A program made the translations under genes and the position numbers. DNA of 64,000 nucleotides from Neocallimastix lanati (nom. inval.) (lineage: Eukaryota; Neocallimastigomycota; Neocallimastigomycetes; Neocallimastigales; Neocallimastigaceae), in NCBI GenBank assembly GCA_016946835.1, contig JACVTC010000008.1, positions 1,992,001-2,056,000 of the forward strand, read 5' to 3'. Below are positions 23,804 to 38,038 of this stretch, one piece after another. The stretch's first letter is position 1, and each line of letters starts with the position of its first letter. The notes beneath the pieces are model-generated. The model saw only the letters and a list, made by a program, of their open reading frames with translations, was not told the DNA's origin and made no database searches.

Positions 23804-26800
23804 GATTAAGAGTCTCAATCAGCTCAACAATCTTACCATAATAACTAAACGATTATTAATAAAACATTAAAAAAACATTTTTACCGAAATTTAAAAATTA
23901 AATTAATTTTGAAATTTCAAATTTAGAAAATTAAAATTTAAAATTTAAATTACATTCAACATAAAAATTAAAAAAAAAAAAATGGAAGACAATTCAATTA
24001 AAGTAGTTAATACTACTGCTACCAAAAGAGAACTCACACCGAGCTACTATCCATTGTGGGCCTCAGAAATGGATCTCATGTTAACATCTAAAGGTTTAGA
24101 TGATCATATATACGAAGAGAATGTAAAGATGATCACCGAAAATTCGCCTGACTATAAGAAGGGCCATTGTAAGAAAGTCAGAGGTTCAACTAAATATTAC
24201 TATGCCGAAGATGTCACTGATGAAATGATTAAAAACGATAACAAAACAAAATTTTTAATCAGTATCAATCTTGACGATAAAACCAAAAGTACAATAGATT
24301 TTAAAAATAAAACCGCTTACGAAGTTTGGAACCACTTACAAGGACTCTTTATAAAGAACAACGAAGAAATAAAATTAGAAACAGTCAAAAAGTTGAATAC
24401 TTTAAAATACAATATAAATGATGATTTTGGAATATTTCTTTCCAAATTATTAAATACAATTGACAAGTTAGAAGAACTAGGTGAGTCAATAAGTGACGAA
24501 AGAAAATTTAATTATTTATATAATGCACTACCCAGCGACATTGTTCAATTAACCAATGTGATATCATACCAAGATGACTGAAAAAAATGTTGTGAGCAAT
24601 TAAAAAAGACTATTCCAAGATTAAATATTTACGAAGTTTAAAAAGTGATCAAGAAAAAATTAAGGTGTACAATTCAGAAATAAACAATCAACAAAATAAC
24701 AAAAGGAAGGTTATATGTTTCAAATGTGGCAAAGCAGGCCATATAGCACGTGACTGTAGAGTCAAAACCCTCAGAAGAAGACAAAATAGCTACAAAAGAT
24801 ACAATAACTACAAAAGATACAATAACTACAAAAGAAAATATGAAAATAAAGACCAAAGAAAGAAAAAAGAAAAGTACTATGCTGATAATGTTAAGGTAAA
24901 CCTGGATAAAGAAGAGAAAACTATAATGAGATTTTTGATAATGCGTTATCCATCGATTATAATGATGATAATATAAATCAATCGAATAGCGCAATTTCTG
25001 ATAACAAGAAATTTCGTTGAATGGCGTAAGCCAGAAGGGTAAAATTTAAGTTATTATACTGCCCAAAACCAAAAACCCAATATTAATAACAGTAACATCA
25101 CAATATGGACTTTAGACTCTGGGGCGTCATATCACATGTCCCATAACAGAGAAAATTTAGTAGATACACATGATCACCATATTAATATTCATTTTGCTAA
25201 TGGTGATGTAGTTGAATCAAAATTAATAGGTAAATATATAGGATTAATTAATAACCACAAAATAATATTAAACGATGTCCTATATGTTCCATCTTTTAAA
25301 AGAAGTCTTTTATCAATTGATCATCTAAGTGATGACAATTATAAAATAGTTTTCTATAAAAATAAATACAATAATAAAAGATGTGCTCTATTATATAATA
25401 ATAAAGGAAAAAGAATATATACAAGTTATTCAAATGAATCTAAAGTCTACAAAATATTTACAACAAAAAGTAATATATCTACAAGTTTCAATAACGTTAC
25501 TTGTTATAATATTGAAGATGCCACGAATGACTCAAGTTTGAATCTATGGCATAGAAGATTTGGTCATTTTAATATTGACCTAATTAAAAATAAATTAAAG
25601 AAAATTAATTTTACACCAAAATGCAAAATTTGTTTAAAATCAAAACTTACAAATTTACCATTTTACCCATCAATCAATCATACAAAGGAACCTTTTGAAC
25701 TTTTACACATGGATTTGGTTAAGGCTCCTGATTTTTCATTTTATAACAATAGATATTTTGTAACTATACTCGATGATTTTACACGGTATAGTTGGGTACT
25801 ATTTGTTAAAAATAAAAGCGATGTATATAATGCTTTTATTATTTGGTATAACCAAATTAAAAATATATTTAAAAATTATAATATTAAATACATAAAAACA
25901 GATAATGGGACAGAATTTTTCAATAATAATTTTAATGAGTTTTACAATAAAACTGGAATAATTCATAAACACACAGTACCACATAACCCCCAACAAAACG
26001 GTAGAGTAGAAAGATTGCACAGAACATTGATATCTAATGGAGATGCAGTGTTAGCTGATGCTAAATTAAGTCATAAATTTTGGCAGGATGCAGTTGCAAC
26101 AGCTAATTATATTCATAATCGATTATCACATAAAGGTAATAATAATAAAATTCCATATGAATTATTGTATAACGAAAAGGTTGATTATAATAGACTTAAA
26201 GTTTTCGGTTGTCGAGTGTACTTTTATGTTCCTAAACAATTCAGAAAGAAGTTTTGTAATACAACTCTACCAGGTGTATTCTTAGGTTATGACGAAATTA
26301 ATCATACAGCATATAGAATATATGATATTAATAATAATAATTCTTTCACGAACAGTCGCATTTCTTGAAGATGAACCTGCAAATATAGGTCCTCCTTTGT
26401 CCTCTCCAGATATCTTTAACTTTACTCCATTTTATGAATCTGAAGAAATTGAAGACGATATAAATGATAACAATAATAATGAATATTATGAAGTTTATAA
26501 TATTAATAATAACAATAATAATTTATTTAATAATGAAAATCAAATTAATTTAAATAATAATTTAAATCAAATGAATGTTCCATATAATAATATAAATAAT
26601 TTAAATCAAATGAATGTCCCATATAATAATTTAAATAATTTAAATCAAAATAATTTTAATAATATAAATAATTTATCACAAAATAATTCTATTGGTCTTA
26701 TACAATATAACAGTAATTTCGAAAATAATAATAAAAATTTTTCAAATTACAACTTAAATTACCGATTTAATAATTTACATTCAAATCATGAATTTAATGA

Positions 26801-27667
26801 TTCATCATTAAATTTAAATTATAATAATAAAAACAACCTTACTGAAATAAATGAAAATATAATAATAATATTTATTTCCAAAAAGAAAGTAATATAAATT
26901 TTCATAATGGGAATAAAGAAAATTATAGTACTAACAATTTAATTAAAATTAATAATTTAAATGATTTAAATTTAAATAATAATTTAAATCAGAATTTAGG
27001 AAGTAAAGTCACAGAAAGTAATGGAAATAAGATAAACAATATGAAAACCAATGAAGACGTAACGGGAATAAATAATCAGGATTTTAATTATAAAAATATA
27101 CAGGATTTGGAAACTCACAATAATTACATAAATAAAAATAATTTAATTATCGAAGTAAATAAAAATAATTTAAATAATTCAAATTTATCAAATAATGTAA
27201 ACAATGAGTATTTTGATCTAAATAATTATAATTCAAATGACAATTTCACAAATAATAAAAATAATAACATAAATAATAATATAGAAACCAACGACGTTAA
27301 TTGTGTTTCCGTTTCTACCGCAGAAAGCGAATATTATGGTATACATGAATGTGCAAGACATTGTCTTTGGTACAGAAACATTTTTAAGGAACTTGGATTG
27401 AATAATAACAGTATAACAATAAATACTGACAATAAAGTCGCTATTTATAACTGCGAAAACGAAACAATTAATCCGAAGTCTAAGCATATCGATTTGAGAT
27501 ATCATAGCATAAGGGAGTTAATAAAAGAAAAATATATAAATTTGAAATATGTTAAATCCGAATATAATTTATCAGACGGATTTACAAAGTATTTAAATAC
27601 TACTTTGATGAATAAATTCAGAGAAAACATTCTCACTAGCTTTAAGGATCTTAAACTTTAGTGGGAA

Positions 27668-27920
27668 TGTTAGAAATAAAGTTTAATATCTTAAATAATC
27701 AATAATAATTTGGTATATTTAACTTAGATTAGTATATTTATTTATATTTAATTATAAATTAAATATGTATGTTATGTAGATGTATGAGGCGCATGCCTGA
27801 TATACATCAGAGTTTTACATGTATAAACAAATATAGTTAAATTTTTAAGAAATGTAAATGATTATAATTATATAATTAAAATTAAAATAACCTTTAACAA
27901 AAATATAATAACAATTATAT
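27668..27920 (+). repeat. 3' LTR of the plus-strand copia, abutted by the next element
   Basis: Begins TGTTAGAAATAAAG after a purine-rich tract. It runs 253 bp to 27,920, where TGTTAAGAATG of the neighbouring copia LTR begins. Confidence 0.8.
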
Positions 27921-28163
27921 TGTTAAGAATGTAACTGAAATCTAACAATTTCAATTATGATTATTTATAGTTAATATGGCTTTTATTTATTTATATTTAA
28001 TTATATGAATATTACATAATAAAGAATATTACAGTTTAACAAAATATAATAAATAAGATTTATAATAACTATTTAATAACTAATGTATTCATAATGTGGC
28101 TAATAGTGGCGTATTAATATTACAATGTATAATGTATAATTATAATGTAGCTAATACTTAACA
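27921..28163 (-). repeat. 3' LTR of the minus-strand copia
   Basis: 243 bp with TGTTAAG/CTTAACA inverted ends. On the minus strand it follows the polypurine tract GTAGGGGGAA. No second copy of this LTR was seen in the window. Confidence 0.8.
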
Positions 28164-28294
28164 TTCCCCCTACATTATGCATTTGGTAATAATATAAAAA
28201 ATAAAGTTTTAATAAATTTTTTTTTTTTTTTTTTTTATAGTAAATTTTTAATAATAAAATTTTTTTTTTTTTTTTATAGTAAATTTTTAATAAT

Positions 28295-28335
<41 letters not shown>
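28164..28335. repeat. Poly-T rich strip at the 3' end of the minus-strand copia
   Basis: Three T runs of roughly 22, 16 and 37 bases, with TAGTAAATTTTTAATAATAAA repeated between them, lie just past the RNase H end of the copia element. The duplicated A/T words suggest slippage expansion. Confidence 0.6.
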
Positions 28336-28341
<6 letters not shown>

Positions 28342-31300
28342 GAAAATAAAATCAGTAAAACATTTCATTTTTGGTCCAGATATTACTTTAGTTAAAGGAT
28401 AAGCTAACATAGTATCGGAGGATATATGTTCTAAATTTATTTCTTTTCTGTTTATTTTTTCTTGAATGTATTTATAATCAATGTCCATGTGTTTACATCT
28501 ACCTTTTGTATTTTCATTTTCAGCGATATTTTTACAAGATTTATTATCAATTTTAATTTTTAAATTAATTTCTTTATTGAATATTTCTTTTAGTAATTTC
28601 TTTAATTTCATTCCTTGTTTTGCACATTCAGTTAATGCAACATATTCTGCTTCAGTGGTTGATAATGTGATGCTCTTCTGAGTTTCAGATTTCCATGAAA
28701 TTGGACTTTTTCCAAATAAGAAAATGTATCCACTGGTAGATTTTCTTGTTTCTTCATCGCCAGCGAAATCAGCGTCTGAGTAGGCAATTAAATTTTTACT
28801 TCCATAGTAATAAATAGATTTTTCTTTAGTAGATTTTAAATATCTTAAGATCATCAATGCTGATTTTAGATCAACTTCTGTTGGGTTTTCGGCGTGTCTT
28901 GCAGCTTGATTAACTGCAAATGAGATGTCTGGTCTTGTTTTTGTTGAAACAAATAATAAAGCACCAATAATAGATTTATAATCTGTTACGTTTACTGGTG
29001 TTGAATTTTCTCTTTCTTCTAAAGTAATTTTTCTACATGGGTTGTTAATTGGTTTTGTCTTATTCATTTTGTAATTCTTAATTTTTCAATGTAGTCTTGT
29101 TGATTAATTTTATATCCTTCTTCAGTTTTAAAAATATTTATTCCTATAATTTTGTTAGCTTCCGTGTCTTTTGAAATTTTATATTTTTCTTTTAATTTAT
29201 TGCTTATATATTTAATTTCTTTATCTTCTCCAGTAAGTAAGATATCATCAACATAAAGACATAATATAGCACATAAATTTCCATTGTGATATTTTGTAAA
29301 TAAACATTGATCAATACTCAATTGTTTTAAGCCAATATTTTTTAAATAACTTGATATTTCTTTATACCATTGTCTTCCGGCTTGTTTCAAACCATATAGA
29401 GCCTTATTTAATATCCAATATTTTCCAGAATTATAATTTTTATCTCCTTCTGGTATGTCCACGTATATTTCTTCTTCTAATTTGGCATTTAAATAAGCTG
29501 CCTTTATATCCATTTGTCTTAAGTTCCATTTGTCTTAAGTTCCATTTGTATTGTGATGCGATGGCAATTGCAATTCTTAAACTATCTACTTCAATTGTTG
29601 GTGAATATGTTGATGTATAGTTAACACCTTTTCTCTGTTTGAATCCACGAGCAACTAATCTTGCTCTTTTAACACCATTATCTTTAGTAGTAAATACCCA
29701 TCTAGTATCAATTAAAGTAGTATCTTTAGGAATATTATTAACTATTCTCATTACTTTTTGTTCATACATATTATTGATTTCTTTTTTAATTGCATCTTTC
29801 CATTTATTTGAATCGTTAGAATTTATTGCTTCATCATAACTCTTGGGATTAACTGTTTTAATTAGTAATACTTTGTTTTTCTTTATTGTTAATTGTTCAT
29901 TATCATTTGTATTTTCTTTTTCATTTAAATCAATGAATTTTCTTTTGTTATTATTTTTATGAGTATCGGTATTTTCCATTTCATTATTTTCTAAATTATT
30001 TTTGTTATTATCTTGAATATTTATAGCCATATCATTACTATTAGAATTATTTAAATTGTTGTTTGAACTTTTATCAATTAATATATCAGAGTTTTGATTT
30101 GTGTTTAAGTTTTCATGTTTTTTATTCAAATTCATATTAATATTAATATTATTATTAATGTTATTGTTGTTATTGTTTAATATAATTTTATTATTGCCAT
30201 TAATAATTTCTCGGTTGTTATTATTTGAATTATTTGAATTATTTAATTGATCATAACTGCCTTTTTCCCCCTCAATTGAATAATTCGAAGGAAAAATATA
30301 ATTAATATATTCTTCTGATAGAAAGGTAGTATTAATAGTTCCAGGAATATTTTCCAAGAAATAAACGTCTCTAGCTGATACAATACAGTTAGAAGATAAA
30401 TCTAAAATACGGTAACCAGTAGAGTCCGAAGCATAACCAAGGAAAATTCCAGGTTTAGAATTATTTTCAAATTTATTCTTTTTATGATTATTGTAGAAAT
30501 ATACTCTGTAACCAAAAACACGTAAGTGTGAAATATCAATAGGTTTGTTGAAGAAAACTTCATCTGGGATTTTTGAATTATTACCTTGATGAGGATTAAG
30601 GTTATATAAACGACATGCGCATAGAATAGCAGAATCCCAAAAATTAAGAGGTAATTTGGCAGAATTAAGTAGCGTGGTTGCACAATTATTAAGAGTTTGA
30701 TTAATTCTTTCTGAACGACCATTTTGTTGTGGGTAGCCAGGAGTTGAATGAATTAATTTTATACCATTTTCGGAAAGATACTTGTTGAAATTTTCATTTG
30801 TGTATTCGGTTCCATTGCCGGTTTTTAAAGTTTTAATTGTAAATTCAGTAGTATTATTCATTAATTTGTGAAATTTAATAAATGCGTTATAAACATCAGA
30901 TTTATTTTTTAAAAGGTAAATCCAGCATTTTCTACTATAGTCATCCATAAAAGTTACGTAGTAATTGAAATCGTTATAGGATGTTTTTAATTTACCAACT
31001 ACATCGGAGTGTACAAGTTGTAGTGGTTGTGTGGTACTGTTTTCAATTGCATAAAATGGTTTTCTTCTCATTTTGCTGATTTTACATTGAGTGCAGTCCT
31101 TTTTGTTGTGAATACACGTGTGGTTTAAAACAAATTTTTCAATATCTTTATTATTGTTGAAGTGACCTAATCGTGCATGCCAAAGATCATAATCGAAATT
31201 GCTAATATCAATATTTAAAGATTTATACATTTTAAAGGGAGTAGTGTATAATGAGAAGAGATTTTCTTTGTCGGCATAAATTTTCGCAACTGGTTTATTG

Positions 31301-33062
31301 TTTTTGAATAATTGAAGTCTATCCTTATTTAAATATTCATCGAAATCGATAATAATGGTAAAATTATTTCTGACAAGATAATGTGTTGAAATTAAGTTAT
31401 TTTTGATGTTTGGTGCGTAGTGGACTTTTGAGAGTTTGAAATCGAAATTTTTAATAGCACCATTATATGTTCCTACTTTTACAATTTTGTCAGATTTTCC
31501 GTCAGGATAGGTGATAAATTTGTTGTTGACAGTTTTGGTATCATCTAAGTCTTTTTCTTCTTTTGTTAAATTTAATGAGGTACCGCTGTCAATAATCCAT
31601 CTTGTTGGTTCTCTCTTTTGATTAAATGTAGGAGTATCGTTGGGAACAGCATTAACATTAATATTTCCTGAAAATCCAGTGAAAATTTCGTCTTCGCTAG
31701 GTTCATCAGAATCTTCTAAATCTGTAGTATTTTTAATTCCTTCTATATTATTGGAGAGATAATTTTTGTTTTTTGAATTGTTTCTTGTTGTGTTGCTTCT
31801 TTCTTGGTGTCTGATGTTTTCATTTGAAGGATTTTTATTATTTCTTCTATCTTTTCTTCTAGGATTTAAAAAACATTCATCGGTAGTGTGTCCGTGTTTA
31901 TGGCAAATGTGACAATATTTTTCTTTTTCTTTATCTTTATCAGAGTCATTTTTAAATTTATATGGTAATTTACCATTTCTAACTCTATTAACCGAAAGCT
32001 CTTGTGTAGTTTCGTTGCTATAGTCAATTTTCTTTATGTCTTTGTATTTTTTAATAAAAACACTAGTCAAGGCTATCCGTTCTTTTAATTCTTCAAAGGT
32101 TTTAAATTCGACTAAAAGTACTGGAGGAACTCCAAATTTAGCAATTTCTTCAGCTGAAAGTAAAATTTTAGTTTCTTCGTCTAATTTTGTTTTTTCACAT
32201 CTTTTTGATTCCTTATCGTGTAGTTGAAACAAGTAATTTAATTTGTCTATATAGAGTTTTATATCGTTATTTTCGACCTCTAGTTTCTTGATTTGGTATT
32301 CAATTTGATATAATTTTGAAGGTCCAACCTGCAAAAAGTAACTTTCTAATCTTATAATCATTTCATAGGCGGTTTCACATCCTTCAATGAGTTCGGCGGT
32401 AGTTGAATCTAAGCTGCTTTCGATGATGGTTTGGGTTGCACAGTCTTCCTTGATTTCATCATCATCCATTTCTGTAATATCTATGTCATTTTTGATGCAG
32501 TCAATAAGATCTAATGCCGTTAAGTGACGTTTGAGAGCTCTATACCATCTTGGAAAGTTTTCTGTAGTTAATTTAAAATTTTGATAATTAAAAACCGATT
32601 TATTTGTCATATCTGACTTCTTTCTTCTCATGAGTTTTTCGTTGATTCTGTTTAATCTTTTAATAAAATTCTTTGTGTTTCTAAGATTGAGGATTGTTTT
32701 TCGACATTTTCTTCTAAGTCATTTAAATTTTCTTCAATATGTTTTATTTTCGACTTTGGAATATTATTTTGTTTGTTTACATTTTCTTCAAAGTCTTTCA
32801 AAAAATTAAAATCATCATTTTCGTAATCTTGAATTTCTTGTTCTTCACTTTCATAATTATTGTTTTGTGAAGTTGATGATTCTTCAAATTTTCCTGAATT
32901 TTTAGATTTGTTATTTTCCATTTTGGAATTTAGAATTTTAAATTTTAATTAATTTTAAAAAAAAATTTAAATTTTGAAATTTTAATTTTGAAATCTAATT
33001 TCAATAATTTTGAATTTGTAGATTTTAAATTATTTATTTAATATTTTAATTATAACAAGCTT

Positions 33063-35775
33063 GTTTAATTTAATTTTTGTATTAAATAAGAATATAAAGT
33101 ACAGATTGAATAAAATAAAATAAAATAAATAGTTGAATATGAATATAAAGTACAGATTGAATAAAATAAAATAAAATAAAATAAATAGTTGAATATGAAT
33201 ATAAAGTACAGATTGAATAAAATAAAATAAAATTAAATAAAATAAAATAAAATAAATAGTTGAATATGAATATAAAGTACAGATTGAATAAAATAAAATA
33301 AAATAAAATAAATAGATAGTTGAATATGAATATAAAGTACAGATTGAATAAAATAAAATAAAATAAAATAAATAGTTGAATATGAATATAAAGTACAGAT
33401 TGAATAAAATAAAATAAAATAAAATAAATAGTTGAATATGAATATAAAGTACAGATTGAATAAAATAAAATAAAATAAAATAAATAGTTGAATATGAATA
33501 TAAAGTACAGATTGAATAAAATAAAATAAAATAAAATAAAATAAATAGTTGAATATGAATATAAAGTACAGATTGAATAAAATAAAATAAAATAAAATAA
33601 AATAAAATAAATAGTAGAAACATAAGTATAAGTACAGATTGAATAAAATAAAATAAAATAAAATAAAATAAAATAAATAGTTGAATAAGAATATAAAGTA
33701 CAGATTGAATAAAATAAAATAAAATAAAATAAAATAAATAGTTGAATATGAATATAAAGTACAGATTGAATAAAATAAAATAAAATAAAATAAAATTTAA
33801 TAAAATAAAATAAAATAAATAGTTGAATAAGAATATAAAGTACAGATTGAATAAAATAAAATAAAATAAATAGTTGAATAAGAATATAAAGTACAGATTG
33901 AATAAAATAAAATAAAATAAATAGTTGAATATGAATATAAAGTACAGATTGAATAAAATAAAATAAAATAAATAGTTGAATATGAATATAAAGTACAGAT
34001 TGAATAAAATAAAATAAAATAAAATAAAATAAATAGTTGAATATGAATATAAAGTACAGATTGAATAAAATAAAATAAAATAAATAGTTGAATAAGAATA
34101 TAAAGTACAGATTGAATAAAATAAAATAAAATAAATAGTTGAATATGAATATAAAGTACAGATTGAATAAAATAAAATAAAATAAAATAAATAGTTGAAT
34201 ATGAATATAAAGTACAGATTGAATAAAATAAAATAAAATAAAATAAAATAAATAGTTGAATATGAATATAAAGTACAGATTGAATAAAATAAAATAAAAT
34301 AAAATAAAATAAATTGTTGAATATGAATATAAAGTACAGATTGAATAAAATAAAATAAAATAAAATAAAATTTAATAAAATAAAATAAAATAAATAGTTG
34401 AATAAGAATATAAAGTACAGATTGAATAAAATAAAATAAAATAAATAGTTGAATAAGAATATAAAGTACAGATTGAATAAAATAAAATAAAATAAATAGT
34501 TGAATATGAATATAAAGTACAGATTGAATAAAATAAAATAAAATAAAATAAATAGTTGAATATGAATATAAAGTACAGATTGAATAAAATAAAATAAAAT
34601 AAAATAAAATAAATAGTTGAATAAGAATATAAAGTACAGATTGAATAAAATAAAATAAAATAAATAGTTGAATATGAATATAAAGTACAGATTGAATAAA
34701 ATAAAATAAAATAAAATAAATAGTTGAATATGAATATAAAGTACAGATTGAATAAAATAAAATAAAATAAAATAAAATAAATAGTTGAATATGAATATAA
34801 AGTACAGATTGAATAAAATAAAATAAAATAAAATAAAATAAAATAAAATAAAATAAAATAAAATAAAATAAAATAAAATAAATAGTTGAATATGAATATA
34901 AAGTACAGATTGAATAAAATAAAATAAAATAAAATAAAATAAAATAAAATAAAATAAAATAAAATAAAATAAAATAAAATAAAATAAATAGTAGAAATAT
35001 GAATATAAAGTACAGATTAAATAAAATAAAATAAAATAAAATAAAATAAAATAAAATAAATAGTTGAATATGAATATAAAGTACAGATTGAATAAAATAA
35101 AATAAAATAAAATAAAATAAATAGTTGAATATGAATATAAAGTACAGATTGAATAAAATAAAATAAAATAAAATAAAATAAAATAAAATAAATAGTTGAA
35201 TAAGAATATAAAGTACAGATTGAATAAAATAAAATAAAATAAATAGTTGAATATGAATATAAAGTACAGATTGAATAAAATAAAATAAAATAAAATAAAA
35301 TAAATAGATAGTTGAATATGAATATAAAGTACAGATTGAATAAAATAAAATAAAATAAAATAAATAGTTGAATATGAATATAAAGTACAGATTGAATAAA
35401 ATAAAATAAAATAAAATAAAATAAATAGTTGAATATGAATATAAAGTACAGATTGAATAAAATAAAATAAAATAAAATAAATAGTTGAATATGAATATAA
35501 AGTACAGATTGAATAAAATAAAATAAAATAAAATAAAATAAAATAAAATAAATAGTTGAATATGAATATAAAGTACAGATTGAATAAAATAAAATAAAAT
35601 AAAATAAATAGTTGAATATAAATATAAAGTACAGATTGAATAAAATAAAATAAAATAAAATAAATAGTTGAATATAAATATAAAGTACAGATTGAATAAA
35701 ATAAAATAAAATAAAATAAATAGTTGAATATAAATATAAAGTACAGATTGAATAAAATAAAATAAAATAAAATGG
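33063..35775. repeat. Minisatellite, about 45 units of a core plus variable (TAAAA)n
   Basis: Each unit holds a nearly constant core (ATAGTTGAATATGAATATAA then AGTACAGATTGA) followed by a run of (TAAAA) that varies from about 3 to more than 12 copies, giving units of about 45-110 bp. Core variants (TATGAAT/TAAGAAT/TATAAAT) are clustered, with TATAAAT only in the last three units, which points to local duplication. The array is open on the minus strand only because A/T repeats avoid stops there; it is not a gene. It begins about 140 bases upstream of the gag side of the minus-strand copia. Confidence 0.95.
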
Positions 35776-37625
35776 AAGATAAAAAAGTAATATATAAATG
35801 TAATTTATAACTATATTACAATTATATTAATTTACAATATTTTATATCATTTAAATAATAAGATTATTATTAATCATATACTCTTCTAGACAATACATTA
35901 AATTATAAATTATATATACTCCCCTGGACAATAATTTATCAAACATATTCATATTTTCAATTCAAAGGTAATTAATTTTTTTAAAAAAAAATTATTATTT
36001 TTTATATATTTAATAATATGTTTAATTCATAACTAAATTTTTTTTTTTTATAATATAAAATACCATTTAGCATTAAAGTAAAAAATAATATTTTACATAT
36101 ATAACATATTCTATTGACCAATCAACACCGATTCTTAGTATTTTTAATTTTAAAAACTAAAGAATTTTATTATTATTATTTTTTTTTTTTTTTTAATTCT
36201 AAAAAGCATAATTTTATATATTATATAACCTCTTAATTCAATTTATTATTTAGTTTATATAAATTACTTGAATTCCATAATCAAAAATAATTTATTAATA
36301 ATTAATATGGTTTATATAATGGAAATAAATTATTTTTTAAAAAAAATTTTATACAATTTTATTTATTATAAATCTAATATAACCTTTAATAATAAACATA
36401 TATTAGAAATTATGAATAAATGATTCTTCATTAAATGTATTATACATCTGTATTATTTAATTATATGACATTACATTATTTATGTTACGCAGTTACTACA
36501 TTTAATAATTTTTACATTAATGGTAATAATTAAGGCTTTGAGATAATTATTATAAAAGAAATAGTACAAGAATAGTTTTTTTTTTTTTTTTTTAGAAAAG
36601 GCTTCTTCTGTAAATTCTACTTCTATACTTTATGATTTATATTATCATATTTATGAATTATGGGAATAAACTTTTTAATAGGTGTAATTAAAAATAAATA
36701 GTAGTTAATATAATTATTTTTAAATATATAAATATATCATATATTAATTACGTGATATATATTTATAATTTTTATAATTTAAAAATAAAATATAAGAATT
36801 AAAAATTTAAAATTAGATAAATTTATACTTGTAAAAAGTTCAAAATTTTATTAATAAAAACTTAATATAAGTATTTTTGTACATATTAAATAAAAAATCT
36901 TCTATAGTATAATATTATAATTTTTAATTTATATTCCATAAAAAGTTAAATTTATAACTTTAAATGGTGAATATATTTATTTTTTATAATAGATAATAAT
37001 ATTATATTAATATTTTCATTATAATTTATGTAATTATTTATGAAATTTTAATATTTTAAGATTATTAAATGTATAAACAATATTTTATATTTTATATACA
37101 ATAAACAAATAAATAGATTAATAATATATAAATAAATAAATTAATGAAAAGATAAATAATAAAAATAAATGTAAAAAAAGTAATAATAAATAAATATATT
37201 AAAACTCTATTTTATATTATAATTAATTATTTAATTATGTATGACGTGGTATATAATTATAATCATTGTTTTAACAATAAAGAGAAAGAATTTTTTTATT
37301 TAAACAAAAAAAAATTTTTTTTATATTAAAAAAAATTTATTTATTTGAATATATTTTTAAATATTATAAGGAAAGCTTGAAATAGTTTAAAACATCATTC
37401 TCAAATATAAATACAATAGATAGAAAGATTAAACATTAAATATATTAAGAATAACTATTATAATATTTATTTTTTTAAAATAAATATTACATCTTTTATA
37501 TATTTTAGTGTAATATTATTTGATCATTTTTTAATAATCTAATTGTTATCTAATTTTATTTTCTAGCAATAATTGATCCTTAAAAATAATCTTGTAAATT
37601 CTTAAAAGTAATTACAAAGCTTAAA

Positions 37626-37672
<47 letters not shown>

Positions 37673-38038
37673 AATAATTAGGAAGTTAAAATTAAATAAT
37701 AATAAAAGTAAGAATTTATTTTTTTTCTTGGTAAAAGAAAGAAATAAAAGGATTGAAAAAGCGGATAAGTATTTTAAAATATTTGCTTATCATTTCAAGA
37801 TTATAATTTTTTGATCAAAATTAAAATTTGGTAAAACGGTCGATTTATTCAATATTCTTTTTAATATATACTAAAAAGAAGTAATAACAATTGAAATATT
37901 TGCTAATAAGAAATAATCTGTTATTTTTGTGTTCCTTTTTTCTTCATTGCTTAATATTAATATTGAAAATAAGCAAATTGTAATTTTTACATTCTTTTAT
38001 AAAGATAAATAGTAAAACAAGAGTTTATATTATATCAG
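35776..38038. other. AT-rich intergenic region upstream of the Nab3-like gene
   Basis: No gene or RNA is recognised. There is a T15 tract near 36,577, an A tract of about 40 near 37,629, and a slightly less A/T-biased zone from about 37,720 that probably contains the transcription start and 5' untranslated exon of the Nab3-like gene. Confidence 0.5.

Larger units (their letters stand above)
23502..27920 (+). mobile_element. Ty1/copia remnant (plus strand)
   Basis: 5' LTR 23,502-23,803 (TGTTAGAAATAAAG start); primer site 23,804-23,825 complementary to the tRNA-Lys anticodon arm; gag 23,982-24,581 (YYPLWASEMDLML); Cys-His knuckle near 24,718-24,760 (CFKCGKAGHIARDC); protease region near 25,107 (WTLDSGASYHMS); integrase 25,136-26,368 (LWHRRFGHF, LHMDLVKAP, TILDDFTRYSW, TDNGTEF, NPQQNGRVERLHRTL); Asn-rich linker; RNase H end 27,300-27,660 (CVSVSTAESEYYGIHE, NPKSKHIDLRYHSI); purine tract TTTAGTGGGAA; 3' LTR 27,668-27,920. 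The 3' LTR stops where the next copia begins. No reverse transcriptase domain was recognised. It is broken, with several breaks; the LTRs are similar but not identical. Confidence 0.85.
27921..33062 (-). mobile_element. Ty1/copia element (minus strand) without recognisable 5' LTR
   Basis: 3' LTR 27,921-28,163 (243 bp, inverted ends TGTTAAG/CTTAACA) next to a purine tract (minus strand TAGGGGGAA). Parts on the minus strand: an acidic coiled-coil-like reading frame 32,921-32,652, gag from 32,631 (NFPRWYRALKRHL), Cys-His knuckle CHICHKHGHTTDEC, protease RWIIDSGTSLNLT, integrase (WHARLGHF, CTQCKISKMRRKPF, HSDVVGKLK, VTFMDDYSRKCW, YPQQNGRSERINQTL), Asn-rich linker, reverse transcriptase to about 29,064 (MDIKAAYLNAKLEEEIYVD, LCLYVDDILLTG) and RNase H 29,067-28,336 (SYSDADFAGDEETRKSTSGY-like). 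Most of the polyprotein is open and looks recent, with about two breaks. Where a 5' LTR is expected there is the minisatellite at 33,063. Confidence 0.85.

Noticed and set aside
33063-35775. Regular repeats resembling a CRISPR array, and a 197-codon minus-strand frame inside it
   Set aside because: Spacers are just (TAAAA)n and not unique sequences, and the frame is a by-product of A/T repeats; it is a minisatellite.
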